A stretch of DNA of 64,000 bases from Catellatospora coxensis (GTDB taxonomy: Bacteria; Actinomycetota; Actinomycetes; Mycobacteriales; Micromonosporaceae), in contig NZ_BONI01000051.1 of assembly GCF_016862635.1 (NCBI RefSeq), positions 1 through 64,000 of the forward strand, read 5' to 3'. This document shows, piece by piece, positions 17,214 to 25,813 of the stretch; the stretch's first letter is position 1; the number at the start of each line of letters is the position of its first letter. A model generated the notes under the pieces. It was not told the origin of the DNA. It made no database searches and saw only the letters and a program-made list of their open reading frames with translations. The translations under genes and the position numbers were made by a program.

Positions 17214-18953
17214 TCAGGTGAGAAGCTCCGCGGCCAGTGCCGGGTTGGCGATGTCGACCGCCATGGCGCGGGCCCGGACCAGATGTCGCGCGCCTTCGAC
17301 CCGGCTGCGATGGATCAGCGCCCGGACGGTGAGTTCACGCATGGTTCCGGCGCCGGCGATGCGCTCCAGTTCGTCGAGCAGGTCGGCGCCTTCTCGGGTG
17401 CCGAGAGTGAGGCGGGCGGCCAGCTCGATGAGCCGGGCGCGCGGCCACAGATACCAGGGCGCCGCGGCGAGGCCGGTGCGGCACCAGGTCAGCGCGTCGC
17501 GCTTCTCGTGCAGCGCGAGGACCGCCTGCGCGTGGGCGACGACGGCGACCCAGCACTGGTCGCCGGACTCGACGGTCTGCACCCAGGCGTAGTCGAGCAG
17601 TTCACGCGCCGTCGGGCCGTCGCCCAGGGCCACCGCCGCCTCGGCCCGCAGCGCCTGCGGGAAGGGGGTGAACGCGGTCCAGCGGTCGGCGCGGATGTGG
17701 TGCAGCGCCTCGTCGAGGACCAGGGCCGCCTGGGAAGCCTCGCCCCGCAGCAGCCGCACCCGCCCAATCATGGCCTGCGACCAGGCGAGCTGTCGCCGGT
17801 TGCCGCACCGGCGAGCCGTGTCCACGGACGCGCCGAGGGCGTCGAGGGCTTCGTCGTACGCGCCGGCGTCGCTGAGGTTCATGCCGCGTACGCCCAGGAT
17901 CCGCGCGTTCTCGGCCTCGGTCGGGCCCCAGCCTTCGGCCTGGCCGAGCCAGTGCTCAACCTCGACGCGATGTCCTGCCTGGACGGCGAGGAAGGCCAGC
18001 TCCCGGCACGCCGCGGCGCCGATGGCGGCGTCGCCGCCGCGTCGGGCGTGCACGAGTGCCTGGTGCAGCAGCGTGGTGACGTCGCCGCCGCGGCCGCCGT
18101 CGGCGTGGATGAGCGCGGAGGCCAGGGCGAGCCGGGCCCGGCCGGACAGCTGCTCATCGGTGTCCGCGACGCCCGCGACGGCCCGGCGCAGCTGGCTGAG
18201 CCCGGCCGCCACGGTGCCCGCGGACAGGGACGCGTCGGCGAGGTCGAGCAGCGACCGGACGGCGGCGCCACTGGCTGCGGGCTCGGCAGGAGCACGCACG
18301 GCAGCGGCGGCGACGGCCGGGGGCAGCCCGGCTCCCAGCTCGCGGCGATACAGGTCGGCGCACCGGGCGAGATGCGCGTTCGCCCCCGCCTGGTCCCCGG
18401 CCCGTGTCAGGCCGGCGACCAGGACCGCGTGCAGCTCGTCGTTGAGCCGATCGCTTTCGAGCGCCCGCACCGCGACGCGGGCCGCCTCCTCGGGCCGCCC
18501 GCCGGTCAGCAGCTCGACCGACCGGCGGTAGGCCAGCGCCCGGCAGTCCGCGACGAGCCGCTGCCGCTCGACGCCGAGCCACGTGTCGAAGGCGGGCGAG
18601 TCGTCGAAGCTGAGGCCTTCGAGCAGCTCGCCCTGGAGTACGCCGGTCGTGCGGGCCAGGCCCATGACGTCGATGGACACGTCGGGTTCGGCGGTGAAGG
18701 TCAGCGGATCGCGGCCGACCGCCACCCGCCCGCCGAGCGCACGGCGCATCTCGGCCAGGTTCCACCGCAGGGCGCCACGCGGATCGTCGGCGCGCTCGAA
18801 GAGCATCGACACCAGCCGCTGCCGGCTCGGCGGGCGCTCGGCCAGCGCCAGGAACGCCAGCAGCCCCCACGCCTTGTGACCGCGGGGGCCGGCGACCGCC
18901 AGCCCGTCCCTGGCGATCCCCGGCGGCCCCAGCAGGCGTACCACAGTGGTCAT
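17214..18953 (-). CDS. SARP/AfsR-type transcriptional regulator with TPR region
   Basis: This 579-residue protein has an N-terminal OmpR-like winged helix (VVRLLGPPGIARDGLAVAGP, then HKAWGLLAFLALAERPPSRQ, RWNLAEMRRALGG), a bacterial activator domain at about 95-240 (WLGVERQRLVADCRALAYRR, ADLYRRELGAGLPPAV), and a helical repeat region to the end. SARP proteins activate pathway genes, often for secondary metabolism. Its start overlaps the stop of the methyltransferase-AhpD gene by 4 nt, so the two are one operon. The NB-ARC ATPase of large AfsR proteins is absent. Confidence 0.88.
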   Translation of the reverse strand: MTTVVRLLGPPGIARDGLAVAGPRGHKAWGLLAFLALAERPPSRQRLVSMLFERADDPRGALRWNLAEMRRALGGRVAVGRDPLTFTAEPDVSIDVMGLARTTGVLQGELLEGLSFDDSPAFDTWLGVERQRLVADCRALAYRRSVELLTGGRPEEAARVAVRALESDRLNDELHAVLVAGLTRAGDQAGANAHLARCADLYRRELGAGLPPAVAAAAVRAPAEPAASGAAVRSLLDLADASLSAGTVAAGLSQLRRAVAGVADTDEQLSGRARLALASALIHADGGRGGDVTTLLHQALVHARRGGDAAIGAAACRELAFLAVQAGHRVEVEHWLGQAEGWGPTEAENARILGVRGMNLSDAGAYDEALDALGASVDTARRCGNRRQLAWSQAMIGRVRLLRGEASQAALVLDEALHHIRADRWTAFTPFPQALRAEAAVALGDGPTARELLDYAWVQTVESGDQCWVAVVAHAQAVLALHEKRDALTWCRTGLAAAPWYLWPRARLIELAARLTLGTREGADLLDELERIAGAGTMRELTVRALIHRSRVEGARHLVRARAMAVDIANPALAAELLT

Positions 18954-20407
18954 GAACTGCCCGGTCCCGCCGCCGGAGCCCGGCCGAAGGTCACCGCCGC
19001 CAGCACCGCCTCCGGCGTGCCGGCGCGCAGCTGCCAGTCCGGAACCGCCCCCAGCGCGTCGTTGACGGACGAGAACGCCACCCGCAGCGCGACATACGCC
19101 GTGATCGCCAGGATCTGCGCCTCGCTGAAACCCGCCTCGCGCAGCGGCTCCACGTCCGCGGCGGTGGTGGCGTTCGGATCGGCGGCGGCTCGCCGCGCCC
19201 AGCGGGACAGCGCCCGCTCCCGGTCGTCCAGCAGGCTGTCGTCGCCGCTGAGGACCCCGGCGCTCAGCTGCGCGGACGCCGCCGTCGCCAGCTTGCCGCC
19301 CCAGGCCAGCGAGCAGTACGAGTCACCCAGCGTCGACGCGGCGGCGGTGACCAGGATGCCGCGGTCGCGGATGCTCAGGCCGGCGGTCCGGGAGACCCGG
19401 CCGAGGGCCTTGAACAGCAGCTCCAGCGCCTCGGTGTCGTGAGCCCACAGCCGCGTGGCATTCATGACGTACCCTAACTCGGCGCTGTCGTCCGCGTAGG
19501 ACGCGGCGGCCGCGGGCGTCAGTTCCACCGGCTCGGCGAGGAACGACGAACCGGTCCCGGCCGGCGCGGGAGCCCGGCCGATGAACCCGACGAGGTTGAT
19601 CTCCGCGCGCAACGGCAGCCCGTCCCGGGCGTGCTCGGCCGCCAGCTGCGCCGCATCGTGCAGAAAGCGCTCCTCGCCGATGGCCTGGATCGCCTCGTAC
19701 CCCGGCCCGGTGCAGGCGACAGCCCGCGCGTACGACTCGGGATCGGCGAACTCCCACACGAACGGCACCACGACCCGCCTGACCGCCTCGAACCCGTGCT
19801 CGGTCAGCAGCCGCTCACCGACATCGGGCTTGCCCAGGCTGTTCATCGCCGCCTGGTGGGCGACCTGCGACGCCTGCGCCCACAGCAGCGGCCGGAGCGC
19901 CCACGCCCCGGGCGAGGCCTTCACGTGGCCCCAGACCGTGAGCCCCAGCAGCCCGCCCGGCCGCAGCACCCGCCGCACCTCGTCGAGCACCTCCGGGGTG
20001 GTGCCCCAGATCCCGCGGAAGCTGGTCACCACGTCGAAGGCGTGGTCGGCCCAGGGCAGCGCCCGCATGTCGCCGACCCTCAGGTCGGCCTCGGGGCTGC
20101 GGTCGCGGGCGACGGCGACCAGCCGTGCGGACGCGTCGATGCCGGCCGCCGTCGCTCCCCGGGCGGCGGCGAGCTCGACGGCCAGCCCGGCGCCGCAGGC
20201 GACGTCGAGCAGGCGGGTGCCGCCGCCGACCTTGAGGTGCTGGTGCATCGCGACGTACTCGCGGATGTTCTGCGGCTCGTGCAGGGTCGCGGCGTCGGCG
20301 GCCTTGCGGCCCCAGCCCGCGTCCGGCAGCCTCCACTGCGGCTGCCCGTCGCCCGGGGCGCCGATGTCCGACCCGCTTGTTGGCACTGCCACGGCACTCA
20401 TCGCCAC
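18950..20407 (-). CDS. SAM methyltransferase fused to an AhpD-like domain
   Basis: Residues about 1-265 are a class I methyltransferase (LLDVACGAGLAVELAAARG, ALPWADHAFDVVTSFRGIWG, RPGGLLGLTVWG). Residues about 295-480 resemble the all-helical AhpD / carboxymuconolactone decarboxylase fold (RVSRTAGLSIRDRGILVTAA, then SQ-poor helices and EAGFSEAQILAITAYVALRV). The usual AhpD ExxCxxH active site appears here as GDSYCSLAWG near residue 362: one Cys, no His partner, so peroxidase chemistry is doubtful. The gene is translationally coupled to the SARP gene. ATG at 20401 is an alternative start. Confidence 0.82.
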   Translation of the reverse strand: MAMSAVAVPTSGSDIGAPGDGQPQWRLPDAGWGRKAADAATLHEPQNIREYVAMHQHLKVGGGTRLLDVACGAGLAVELAAARGATAAGIDASARLVAVARDRSPEADLRVGDMRALPWADHAFDVVTSFRGIWGTTPEVLDEVRRVLRPGGLLGLTVWGHVKASPGAWALRPLLWAQASQVAHQAAMNSLGKPDVGERLLTEHGFEAVRRVVVPFVWEFADPESYARAVACTGPGYEAIQAIGEERFLHDAAQLAAEHARDGLPLRAEINLVGFIGRAPAPAGTGSSFLAEPVELTPAAAASYADDSAELGYVMNATRLWAHDTEALELLFKALGRVSRTAGLSIRDRGILVTAAASTLGDSYCSLAWGGKLATAASAQLSAGVLSGDDSLLDDRERALSRWARRAAADPNATTAADVEPLREAGFSEAQILAITAYVALRVAFSSVNDALGAVPDWQLRAGTPEAVLAAVTFGRAPAAGPGSS

Positions 20408-20644
20408 ACTCCGCCTCGTTCGATCCCGTCAGCGGGATCCACGATCGAGCGACACCGTGTGACGGAACGTGTGACGCGGACGGGGTTGTCGTGCACATGC
20501 CAAAACGCCCGGCGTCGTGCCGACGTGACCGGCTCCCCACCCCAGCGGGATTGAATAGAGGAACCGGGCAAGGCGATCCATCGAGCCGTTGCCCGGTCCC
20601 TCCGACCTGACCGGCCATGGGAGATGCGGCCAGGAGTCGTTCGC

Positions 20645-20824
20645 TCAGGTGCTCAGCCGCTGCGTGTACGGCCGCACCAGCGAGTACGTCGGCAGCAGGA
20701 TCGTGTATCCGCACACCCAGCATTGGCAGGCCAGACCGTGCAGCGGCTTGGTGGCCGGCACGGCTGTGGGCGCGCCGGCCGTCGCGTCACGGCGTCGCCG
20801 TAGACGCAATTTCAGCAATCTCAC
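20645..20824 (-). CDS. Orphan 59-residue peptide with CxCxxC motif
   Basis: A GTG at 20824 preceded by GGGGGAAAC opens a short frame: a basic N-terminus (KLRLRRRRD), a linker, and an end containing LACQCWVCGYTILLPTYSL. Its third codon positions are strongly G/C-rich across the last 40 codons, unlike the surrounding intergenic DNA, which supports coding. The clustered Cys could bind zinc or be modified. No homologue was recognised, so it is called with low confidence. The remainder of 20408-21072 holds a promoter but no other gene. Confidence 0.35.
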   Translation of the reverse strand: MRLLKLRLRRRRDATAGAPTAVPATKPLHGLACQCWVCGYTILLPTYSLVRPYTQRLST

Positions 20825-20939
20825 GTTTCCCCCTCGCCTTGCCTTCACGTTGTGTAGATCGCCCGCCGACTCCGCCATCGGAAGGAAGGTCGCGGCGCAT
20901 TCTCGGCACCGTGCCGAATTCGGATCTTGCAGTACGGAC

Positions 20940-20968
20940 CTGACATTCGGCACGAATACGCGTATGTT
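20940..20968 (+). promoter_or_regulatory. Housekeeping-type promoter of the HTH-TPR gene
   Basis: CTGACA (20940-20945) and TATGTT (20963-20968) are spaced by 17 nt, close to the principal sigma factor consensus, about 100 nt upstream of the regulator start. Confidence 0.5.
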
Positions 20969-21072
20969 TACTTTGGACACTACGAGCGAACCATGGCTTA
21001 CGGCCTGTGGGCAGGTAATCAATGGCTCCGCTCCAGTGAAAGCCGTGAAAGATCACCGAAGGCGGGAACCTC

Positions 21073-22470
21073 ATGGGACAGCCACGCACCCCCAATGCCA
21101 GGCTCGCCGCAGCGATCACCGAAGCGAGGTGGTCGCACGGCCAGGTGGCGGCCGTGTTCGTGCGTGTGGCGTCCGAGGCCGGGGCACATGACTTCCTCGC
21201 CGTCGGGCGCTCTCACGTGTCCAAGTGGGTCGCCGGCTACCACCCCTCGGGGCAAGCGCCTGAGCTGCTGGCCGAGACGTTCTCGCGTCGATTGGGCCGG
21301 ATCGTCAGCGTTGACGACCTCGGCCTCACACCATCGGCCGAACTCGCCGACCGTTCGATGCTCGGCTGGGATGCCGATACGCTGATGGCGTTGAATGAAG
21401 TGGGGAAGGCGGACGTGGACGAAAATCGCAGGCGCGTCCTGGGGACTGCGGCCTTCTCGCTGGCCGGGCTTGCGCTGCCTCCTGAACAGTGGTGGCCCGC
21501 CATGGCCGAACGGGGCACGAGCCGCGCACGCCCCGGTGCCCGGACCATCGGCCGAGCCGACCTGGAGATGGTCAGGGAAACGGCCCAGGTCTTCTCGAAG
21601 CTCGACCAGCGGCGCGGCGGCGGTCACGCCCGCGCGGCCGTGGTGACCTACCTACGCACCGAGGTCGCGGGCCTGCTCGCCGGGAAGTACGCCGACGAGA
21701 GAGTCCGCCGCGCGGTCTTCTCCACCGCTGGAGAGCTGGCATACCTCGCCGGGTGGATGGCGTTCGACAACGCCGAGCACGCCACCGCTCAGCACTACTT
21801 CAGTGTGGCGCTCAAGCTCGCCGCCGAAGCCGACGATCCCCCGTTGGCCGGGCACATCATCCGCGCGATGGCTCACCAGGCGATCGACCTCGGGCACCTC
21901 CAACAAGGCCTGCGCCTCGCCGAGGCGTCCATGGAGGGTCCGAGATACACGGAGGCCAGCCCGCGTGAGCGCTCGCTGCTCGGCGTCGTCTACGCACGCG
22001 GGCTGTCCTCCACCGGGAACAAGCAGGCAGCTGCGGCGGCCCTACTACGTGCTGAGGGCGACCTTGCCGCCGCCTCATCGGACGACGACGAACCGTCACG
22101 CGTGTTCTTCTTCGGCGAAGCGAGCCTCGCCCATGAAACCGCATGCGCGCTCCGTGATACCGGTGACCTGGCCGGATCCGTCCGGGAGTTCCGCCGCAGC
22201 GTCCGGACCCGCAAGGCCGCCACGTTCACACGTACCCATGCCGTGACGCTGGGCTACCTGGGTGCGGTCCAGGCCCGGCAGGGCGCCATCGACGAGGCGT
22301 GCGCGACGTGGTCACGAGCACTGGACGCCATGGAAGGTGTTCACTCCGCTCGTGCGCGTCAGACCGTGGTGGAGATGCGACGGGCGTTGTCGCCCTTCCG
22401 GAGGCGCACCAACAGCACTACCAGCGAGGTCGACTCCAGGGCTGCGGCCTACCTTGCAGCAGCCGCGTAG
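21073..22470 (+). CDS. HTH regulator with tetratricopeptide-like region
   Basis: This 465-residue protein begins with an HTH-like segment (NARLAAAITEARWSHGQVAA, then VGRSHVSKWVAGYHPSG), a linker with a hydrophobic patch (RRVLGTAAFSLAGLALPPEQ), and about 300 residues of TPR-like helices (AELAYLAGWMAFDNAEHATAQ, LGYLGAVQARQGAIDEACAT). Such proteins are abundant in streptomycetes and relatives as presumed regulators and are often paired with a small metabolic gene. The next gene starts 14 nt downstream, so they form an operon. Base composition is slightly less GC-rich than neighbouring housekeeping genes. Confidence 0.75.
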   Translation: MGQPRTPNARLAAAITEARWSHGQVAAVFVRVASEAGAHDFLAVGRSHVSKWVAGYHPSGQAPELLAETFSRRLGRIVSVDDLGLTPSAELADRSMLGWDADTLMALNEVGKADVDENRRRVLGTAAFSLAGLALPPEQWWPAMAERGTSRARPGARTIGRADLEMVRETAQVFSKLDQRRGGGHARAAVVTYLRTEVAGLLAGKYADERVRRAVFSTAGELAYLAGWMAFDNAEHATAQHYFSVALKLAAEADDPPLAGHIIRAMAHQAIDLGHLQQGLRLAEASMEGPRYTEASPRERSLLGVVYARGLSSTGNKQAAAAALLRAEGDLAAASSDDDEPSRVFFFGEASLAHETACALRDTGDLAGSVREFRRSVRTRKAATFTRTHAVTLGYLGAVQARQGAIDEACATWSRALDAMEGVHSARARQTVVEMRRALSPFRRRTNSTTSEVDSRAAAYLAAAA

Positions 22471-22484
22471 CGGAAGGGAAGGTC

Positions 22485-22970
22485 ATGCAGGAGCAGCCGT
22501 TTGAGGTGGTGCCGGTCGCGTATGTCGTCGGTGGCCGGACCGAGCCCACCGATGATTACTGGGGCGGCACCCGTTCGATCATCCGAATCGACGCCAACCG
22601 TTTCGGCCCTGACTCGACCAAGAGCCTGGAGGACTTCTCGCACCTTGAGGTCGTGTTCCGGTTCCATCTGACCGACGTGACGGACCTCAACCCTGGCGCT
22701 CGACGCCCCCGCGATAACGCCGTGTGGCCCGAGGTGGGTATCTTTGGCCACCGCAACATGAGGCGGCTGAACTGGCTGGGCGTCTCGCGCTGTCGACTGG
22801 CTAAGGTCGACGGGCTAGATCTGCACGTGGAGGATCTTGACGCCGTCGACGGTACGCCGATCCTCGACATCAAGCCCTGGTTCATCGAATTCGGCCCTCG
22901 GGGAGAGGTCCACCAGGCTGACTGGACGACGGAGATGCTGAGCGACTACTTCGCGCCGCGCCACCGCTAA
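22485..22970 (+). CDS. TrmO/TsaA-family SAM-dependent methyltransferase
   Basis: This 161-residue protein matches the TrmO (UPF0066) beta-barrel family: LEVVFRFHLTDV, RPRDNAVWPEVGIFGHRNMR (family pattern R(G)NPxWPxVGIFAxR), RLNWLGVSRCRLAKVDGLDL and DAVDGTPILDIKPW. TrmO methylates N6-threonylcarbamoyl-adenosine 37 in tRNA. The family pattern N(P/R)xG is here NWLGVS, a modest change. A purine-rich site (ggaagggaagg) precedes the ATG. It is coupled with the HTH-TPR gene, an arrangement that suggests a regulated paralogue rather than the housekeeping copy. Confidence 0.72.
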   Translation: MQEQPFEVVPVAYVVGGRTEPTDDYWGGTRSIIRIDANRFGPDSTKSLEDFSHLEVVFRFHLTDVTDLNPGARRPRDNAVWPEVGIFGHRNMRRLNWLGVSRCRLAKVDGLDLHVEDLDAVDGTPILDIKPWFIEFGPRGEVHQADWTTEMLSDYFAPRHR

Positions 22971-23532
22971 CGATCAAGGCCATAATCGCCTGGTCTCGGA
23001 ACAACCACACGGTTCTAGAACACGACTGGAACAGCCCTAACGGCTCGGACGTGTCACTGCTGGTACAAGCAGACGGTCCGATCCCGACGTGCGGATTAAG
23101 AGGGCTCCCTACCAGTCACGGTCGGACGCCCTGGCCTCGGACCGGCTCGCTGAGCGGGGATGCTGACTGCGCTGGTTTGCGGTCAGTTGGGGTCGCATGG
23201 GGGTCAGACCTCGACTCGATCGCCGTCCCGCCCTTTGGAGGGACAGGTCACCCAGGAGTGGGCAAGGTGGAGCCCCAGCCGCAGAAGTCTCACGTTGTAA
23301 GCGGGGCAGCCGTGGCAGCGGCTCCCGTCCTTGACCCCCAGGCAACGATCTTGGTCTAACATGCACGACAATCACCACGCTTCACCTGCGGATATCGTTC
23401 GCGAAGGTCCCAGCGGAGATGCTGCCGTGCGTTGTTGTTGACACTCAGTTTGACACCCAGAACTTGCGCCGGGTTGATCTTCAGCTCGCAGGCGTCAAGT
23501 CTGCTGCACCGCCAGACTCCGTCAAGTCCAGT
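22971..23532. other. Gene-poor accessory stretch
   Basis: No convincing gene is seen. The stretch is poorer in GC than its surroundings and lacks third-position G/C bias. Short direct repeats (gttgacactc / gtttgacacc near 23440-23457), the tRNA-Lys-like fragment and a T8 run at about 23549 suggest remnants of integrated DNA. Confidence 0.4.
23076..23127 (-). repeat. tRNA-Lys-like fragment, possible old attachment site
   Basis: The 12-mer gcggattaagag (23091-23102) is identical, in the same orientation, to the anticodon arm of tRNA-Lys at 25844-25855. Flanking D-arm-like sequence (ACTGGTAGGGAGC on the minus strand) is also similar. The fragment is bounded by a perfect 6-bp pair GTCCGA / TCGGAC. 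It could be an attachment-site duplicate or a decayed tRNA. Confidence 0.4.
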
Positions 23533-23814
23533 TCAATGGTTGAAGATTTTTTTTAAACCCTCACGCGTCGTCCATGCCGCGACGAGGACGGATGCAACGA
23601 CCGCCGTGGCGAGGAAGCCGAACTGGAAGCCGCGCGCCACCCCGCCGATGCCAATCGCGGCTTTCGCGGCCTCGTTCACGCCGTTAAGGGTCACGAAATA
23701 CACGGCGGACCAAGGCGCCCACCGCGCCACTTGATCGCAACTCCGCTTCCGCCCCATCCTGGCCATCATCACGAGGGTACGGAACAGAGTCAATGTCACC
23801 TTGACGGCGGTCAT
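23533..23814 (-). CDS. Small putative membrane protein
   Basis: This 93-residue ORF has one clear C-terminal hydrophobic helix (FGFLATAVVASVLVAAW) and a moderately hydrophobic middle (WAPWSAVYFVTLNGV), with a positively charged N-terminal half. It lies divergent to the next ORF. No family was recognised. Weak G/C bias at third positions fits imported or fast-evolving DNA. The gggcagg site precedes the ATG by 9 nt. Confidence 0.4.
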   Translation of the reverse strand: MTAVKVTLTLFRTLVMMARMGRKRSCDQVARWAPWSAVYFVTLNGVNEAAKAAIGIGGVARGFQFGFLATAVVASVLVAAWTTREGLKKIFNH

Positions 23815-23845
23815 CGGTTCGCCTGCCCTGTGGCCGCCCTCGGTC

Positions 23846-23851
23846 TAACCT
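23846..23851 (+). promoter_or_regulatory. -10 box of the 62-residue ORF (leaderless)
   Basis: TAACCT lies 6 nt before the ATG and no ribosome-binding site is present. Confidence 0.4.
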
Positions 23852-23857
23852 AAGCGC

Positions 23858-24046
23858 ATGAACCTCCTGGTCCCGATCGTGGTGCAAGGCGGACCGCAGG
23901 ACGGCAAGACCGTCCAAGTGGACGCTGCAGCACTCGATGAGCCTTCAGTCATTGTTGATGAATCGGCGTACGAAGTCGCTCGCGACAACACGGGAAAACC
24001 CGTCGCGCTTGTCTGGCGGGACTCTGGTTCCCACCAGCATCTATAA
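23858..24046 (+). CDS. Small hypothetical protein (62 residues)
   Basis: This short acidic protein contains VVQGGPQDGKTVQVDAAALD and YEVARDNTGKPVALVWRD. Its pattern of short beta strands resembles small phage or actinomycete accessory proteins that open with GGPxDGxTV. No function can be named. A TAACCT box 6 nt upstream of the ATG suggests a leaderless transcript, which supports the start. Confidence 0.5.
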   Translation: MNLLVPIVVQGGPQDGKTVQVDAAALDEPSVIVDESAYEVARDNTGKPVALVWRDSGSHQHL

Positions 24047-24150
24047 GTCTGTTCTCCACAGTGTCTGGTGGAGGCTCTCCTCGGCAGGGCAGGCTTCAGA
24101 CCGTCCCGAGGTTCTCGGTCGGTCTCTGACCACCAGCGCCGCGCGGGGCG

Positions 24151-24455
24151 TCATGCGATCTGCCGCAGGTCATCGCCGTAGTCGAAGATGATGCGCATGC
24201 GCGCGGGCATAGCGGCTGAGGGTTGCCACCTCGTTGACGTCGAGGTCACCGTTCTCGATCTGGCTCACCCGGGCCGGGGGTGACGTTCATCAGGCGAGCC
24301 ACGTCGCGTTGGGTCAGCCCGAGCCGGCGACGCTCCTCGGCAAGGTGATACGCGTGCGTCCAAGCGAGGGTGCGGGCGCGCTCGGTCTCCAGCGCGGCGT
24401 CGTCGCCATCGTGCAGCTCAGCTCGCACGTCTTCCCAGTCGTGGAAGTCGGTCAC
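24151..24455 (-). pseudogene. Decayed HigA-type antitoxin (XRE HTH)
   Basis: From GTG 24455 the frame reads a charged N-terminus and the HTH piece LAEERRRLGLTQRDVARLMN. It then shifts: the continuation VSQIENGDLDVNEVATLSRY is in another frame (extra base in the run near 24280). A second shift near 24200 precedes MRIIFDYGDDLRQIA. Restored, it is a protein of about 100 residues of the HigA/XRE antitoxin type. Its start overlaps the toxin stop (GTGA), as in intact operons. Two frameshifts make it non-functional as read. Confidence 0.75.
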
Positions 24456-24829
24456 AGCATCTGCCTCCTCTTCTGCTCGAACTCAAGCCACGCTTGGTAA
24501 CCAGTCTCAGCCCTGGTAATCGCTTGCTGGTACCAGCCCTCCCAGTTCCGGCTTGTTCCCGGCGACCAGCAGGACCGCCTGGAACCACGGGTCGAAGACG
24601 AACAGGATGCGAATCGACACGTCGCGCCCTGATCTCGGCCGGAGTTCCTTGAGGTTGGCCAGGAGGAGCCTTTGAGCGTGTCGACGAGCGGTCTGCCGAG
24701 CGCCGGTCCCGTCTAGGCCAGCATGTCGATCGCGAGGTTGACGCTGCAATAGAAATCGGGATCGTCCTTGCGCAACTCCCGCAGCCACTCACGCATGGTC
24801 CCGGCGTGGGCGCTGGGACCACCCTCCAT
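24452..24829 (-). pseudogene. Decayed HigB/RelE-type toxin
   Basis: Three reading frames together rebuild a HigB-like (Gp49-like) toxin. The first piece is EWLRELRKDDPDFYCSVNLA up to IDMLA, ended by TAG at about 24715. After the stop come TGPALGRPLVDTLKGS in the same frame, NLKELRPRSGRDVSIRILFV in a second frame, and WYQQAITRAETGYQAWLEFE to a TGA at 24452 in the third. One in-frame stop and two single-base shifts therefore inactivate it. Intact relatives cut mRNA at ribosomes and are neutralised by the adjacent antitoxin. Confidence 0.78.
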
Positions 24830-24890
24830 CACCTCGGTAACCTCGCCGCCAGCAGGCGGCCCAGCGAAGGAGCAGATCCTGAATCCGCGC

Positions 24891-25676
24891 GTGTCATGGC
24901 AAGACCTTCCCGCCGACCTACGTCGCCTGATCGAGGCCGAGGCGGGGGTCTTCGTCGGCGCCGAGCAGGTCGGCACCGGGCACAACTGCCTGCTCGGCAT
25001 GGTCATGCATACGACGCACGACCGCTTCTTCCTCAAGGGCGTCCCCGCCGACCACAAGCGGGCCGTCTGGACCCAGAGCAACGAGGCAGCTATCAACCCC
25101 CACATCCGGCACGTGTCGGCACCACTCGCCTTCCACGTGGCCGCCGACGGCTGGGACGTGCTCGGCTTCCGATACCTCGACGCTCAACACGCCGACCTGA
25201 GCCCCGGCTCATTGGACCTGCCGAAGATCACAGCGAGCCTGCGGGACCTCACCGCCACCCCCGCCCCTGACGGGCTCATGCTGCGCACCGCCGAAGACCG
25301 CTGGCGCGACTACGCAGGCGACCACGCGCACCTGCTCGCTGGGACGACCGTCGCGCACACGGATCTGCACCGCCACAACATCCTGATCGACGACGCCGCA
25401 AAGTTCATCGACTGGGCGTGGCCGACCCTCGCCGCACCCTGGTTCGACACCGCCTGCGTGGGACTACAGCTCATCCACGCAGGCCACACGCCTAAGGAAG
25501 CCGAGCTGTGGTGCCAGGACTCCCCCGCCTTCGCCGATGCCTCCGAGCTGGCGGTGACGACCTTCGTCAGCGCCGCCCACGGCCTGTGGGCGGAAATTGC
25601 CACCGCTGATCCCCAACCGTGGAAGATCGAAGTCGCTTGGGCCGCGCGTACCTGGGCGGAGTACCGGAACGGGTAG
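24891..25676 (+). CDS. Aminoglycoside-phosphotransferase-like kinase
   Basis: This protein of about 261 residues has the APH-type kinase core: VAHTDLHRHNILID (catalytic Asp and metal-binding Asn), FIDWAWPTLAAPWFDTACVG (metal-binding Asp), an upstream RFFLKGVPAD lysine strand and NEAAINPHI. These proteins phosphorylate small alcohols or antibiotics, but many are of unknown substrate. It borders the broken toxin-antitoxin pair and ends at the tRNA-Lys terminator, in the accessory stretch. GTG at 24891 (VSWQDLPADLRR) is the likely start. A gaagga site lies rather far upstream, so the start is uncertain by a few codons. Confidence 0.72.
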   Translation: MSWQDLPADLRRLIEAEAGVFVGAEQVGTGHNCLLGMVMHTTHDRFFLKGVPADHKRAVWTQSNEAAINPHIRHVSAPLAFHVAADGWDVLGFRYLDAQHADLSPGSLDLPKITASLRDLTATPAPDGLMLRTAEDRWRDYAGDHAHLLAGTTVAHTDLHRHNILIDDAAKFIDWAWPTLAAPWFDTACVGLQLIHAGHTPKEAELWCQDSPAFADASELAVTTFVSAAHGLWAEIATADPQPWKIEVAWAARTWAEYRNG

Positions 25677-25777
25677 CGGCCGACCAGCTGCGCATCTCAC
25701 GCCGAATCGGCCTAGTTAGCAGTCGTCCCGGACTCCGCTTGGACCGATCACGGCTCAACCATCCCCGGAATGCCAGA

Positions 25778-25806
25778 AGCCCCGTCTGACTAGGTCAGAC
25801 GGGGCT
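25778..25806. terminator. Bidirectional terminator beside tRNA-Lys
   Basis: A perfect 13-bp stem (agccccgtctgac / gtcagacggggct) with a tag loop is followed by ttt on the plus strand. It can end both the phosphotransferase gene and the leftward tRNA-Lys transcript. Confidence 0.85.
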
Positions 25807-25813
25807 TTCGCTG

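Noticed and set aside
17214-19442. Long plus-strand frame opposite the SARP gene
   Set aside because: It has no motif; the minus strand encodes a full SARP protein.
23432-23734. A 100-codon plus-strand frame
   Set aside because: It has no start signal and no codon bias, and it overlaps a better minus-strand membrane-protein candidate.
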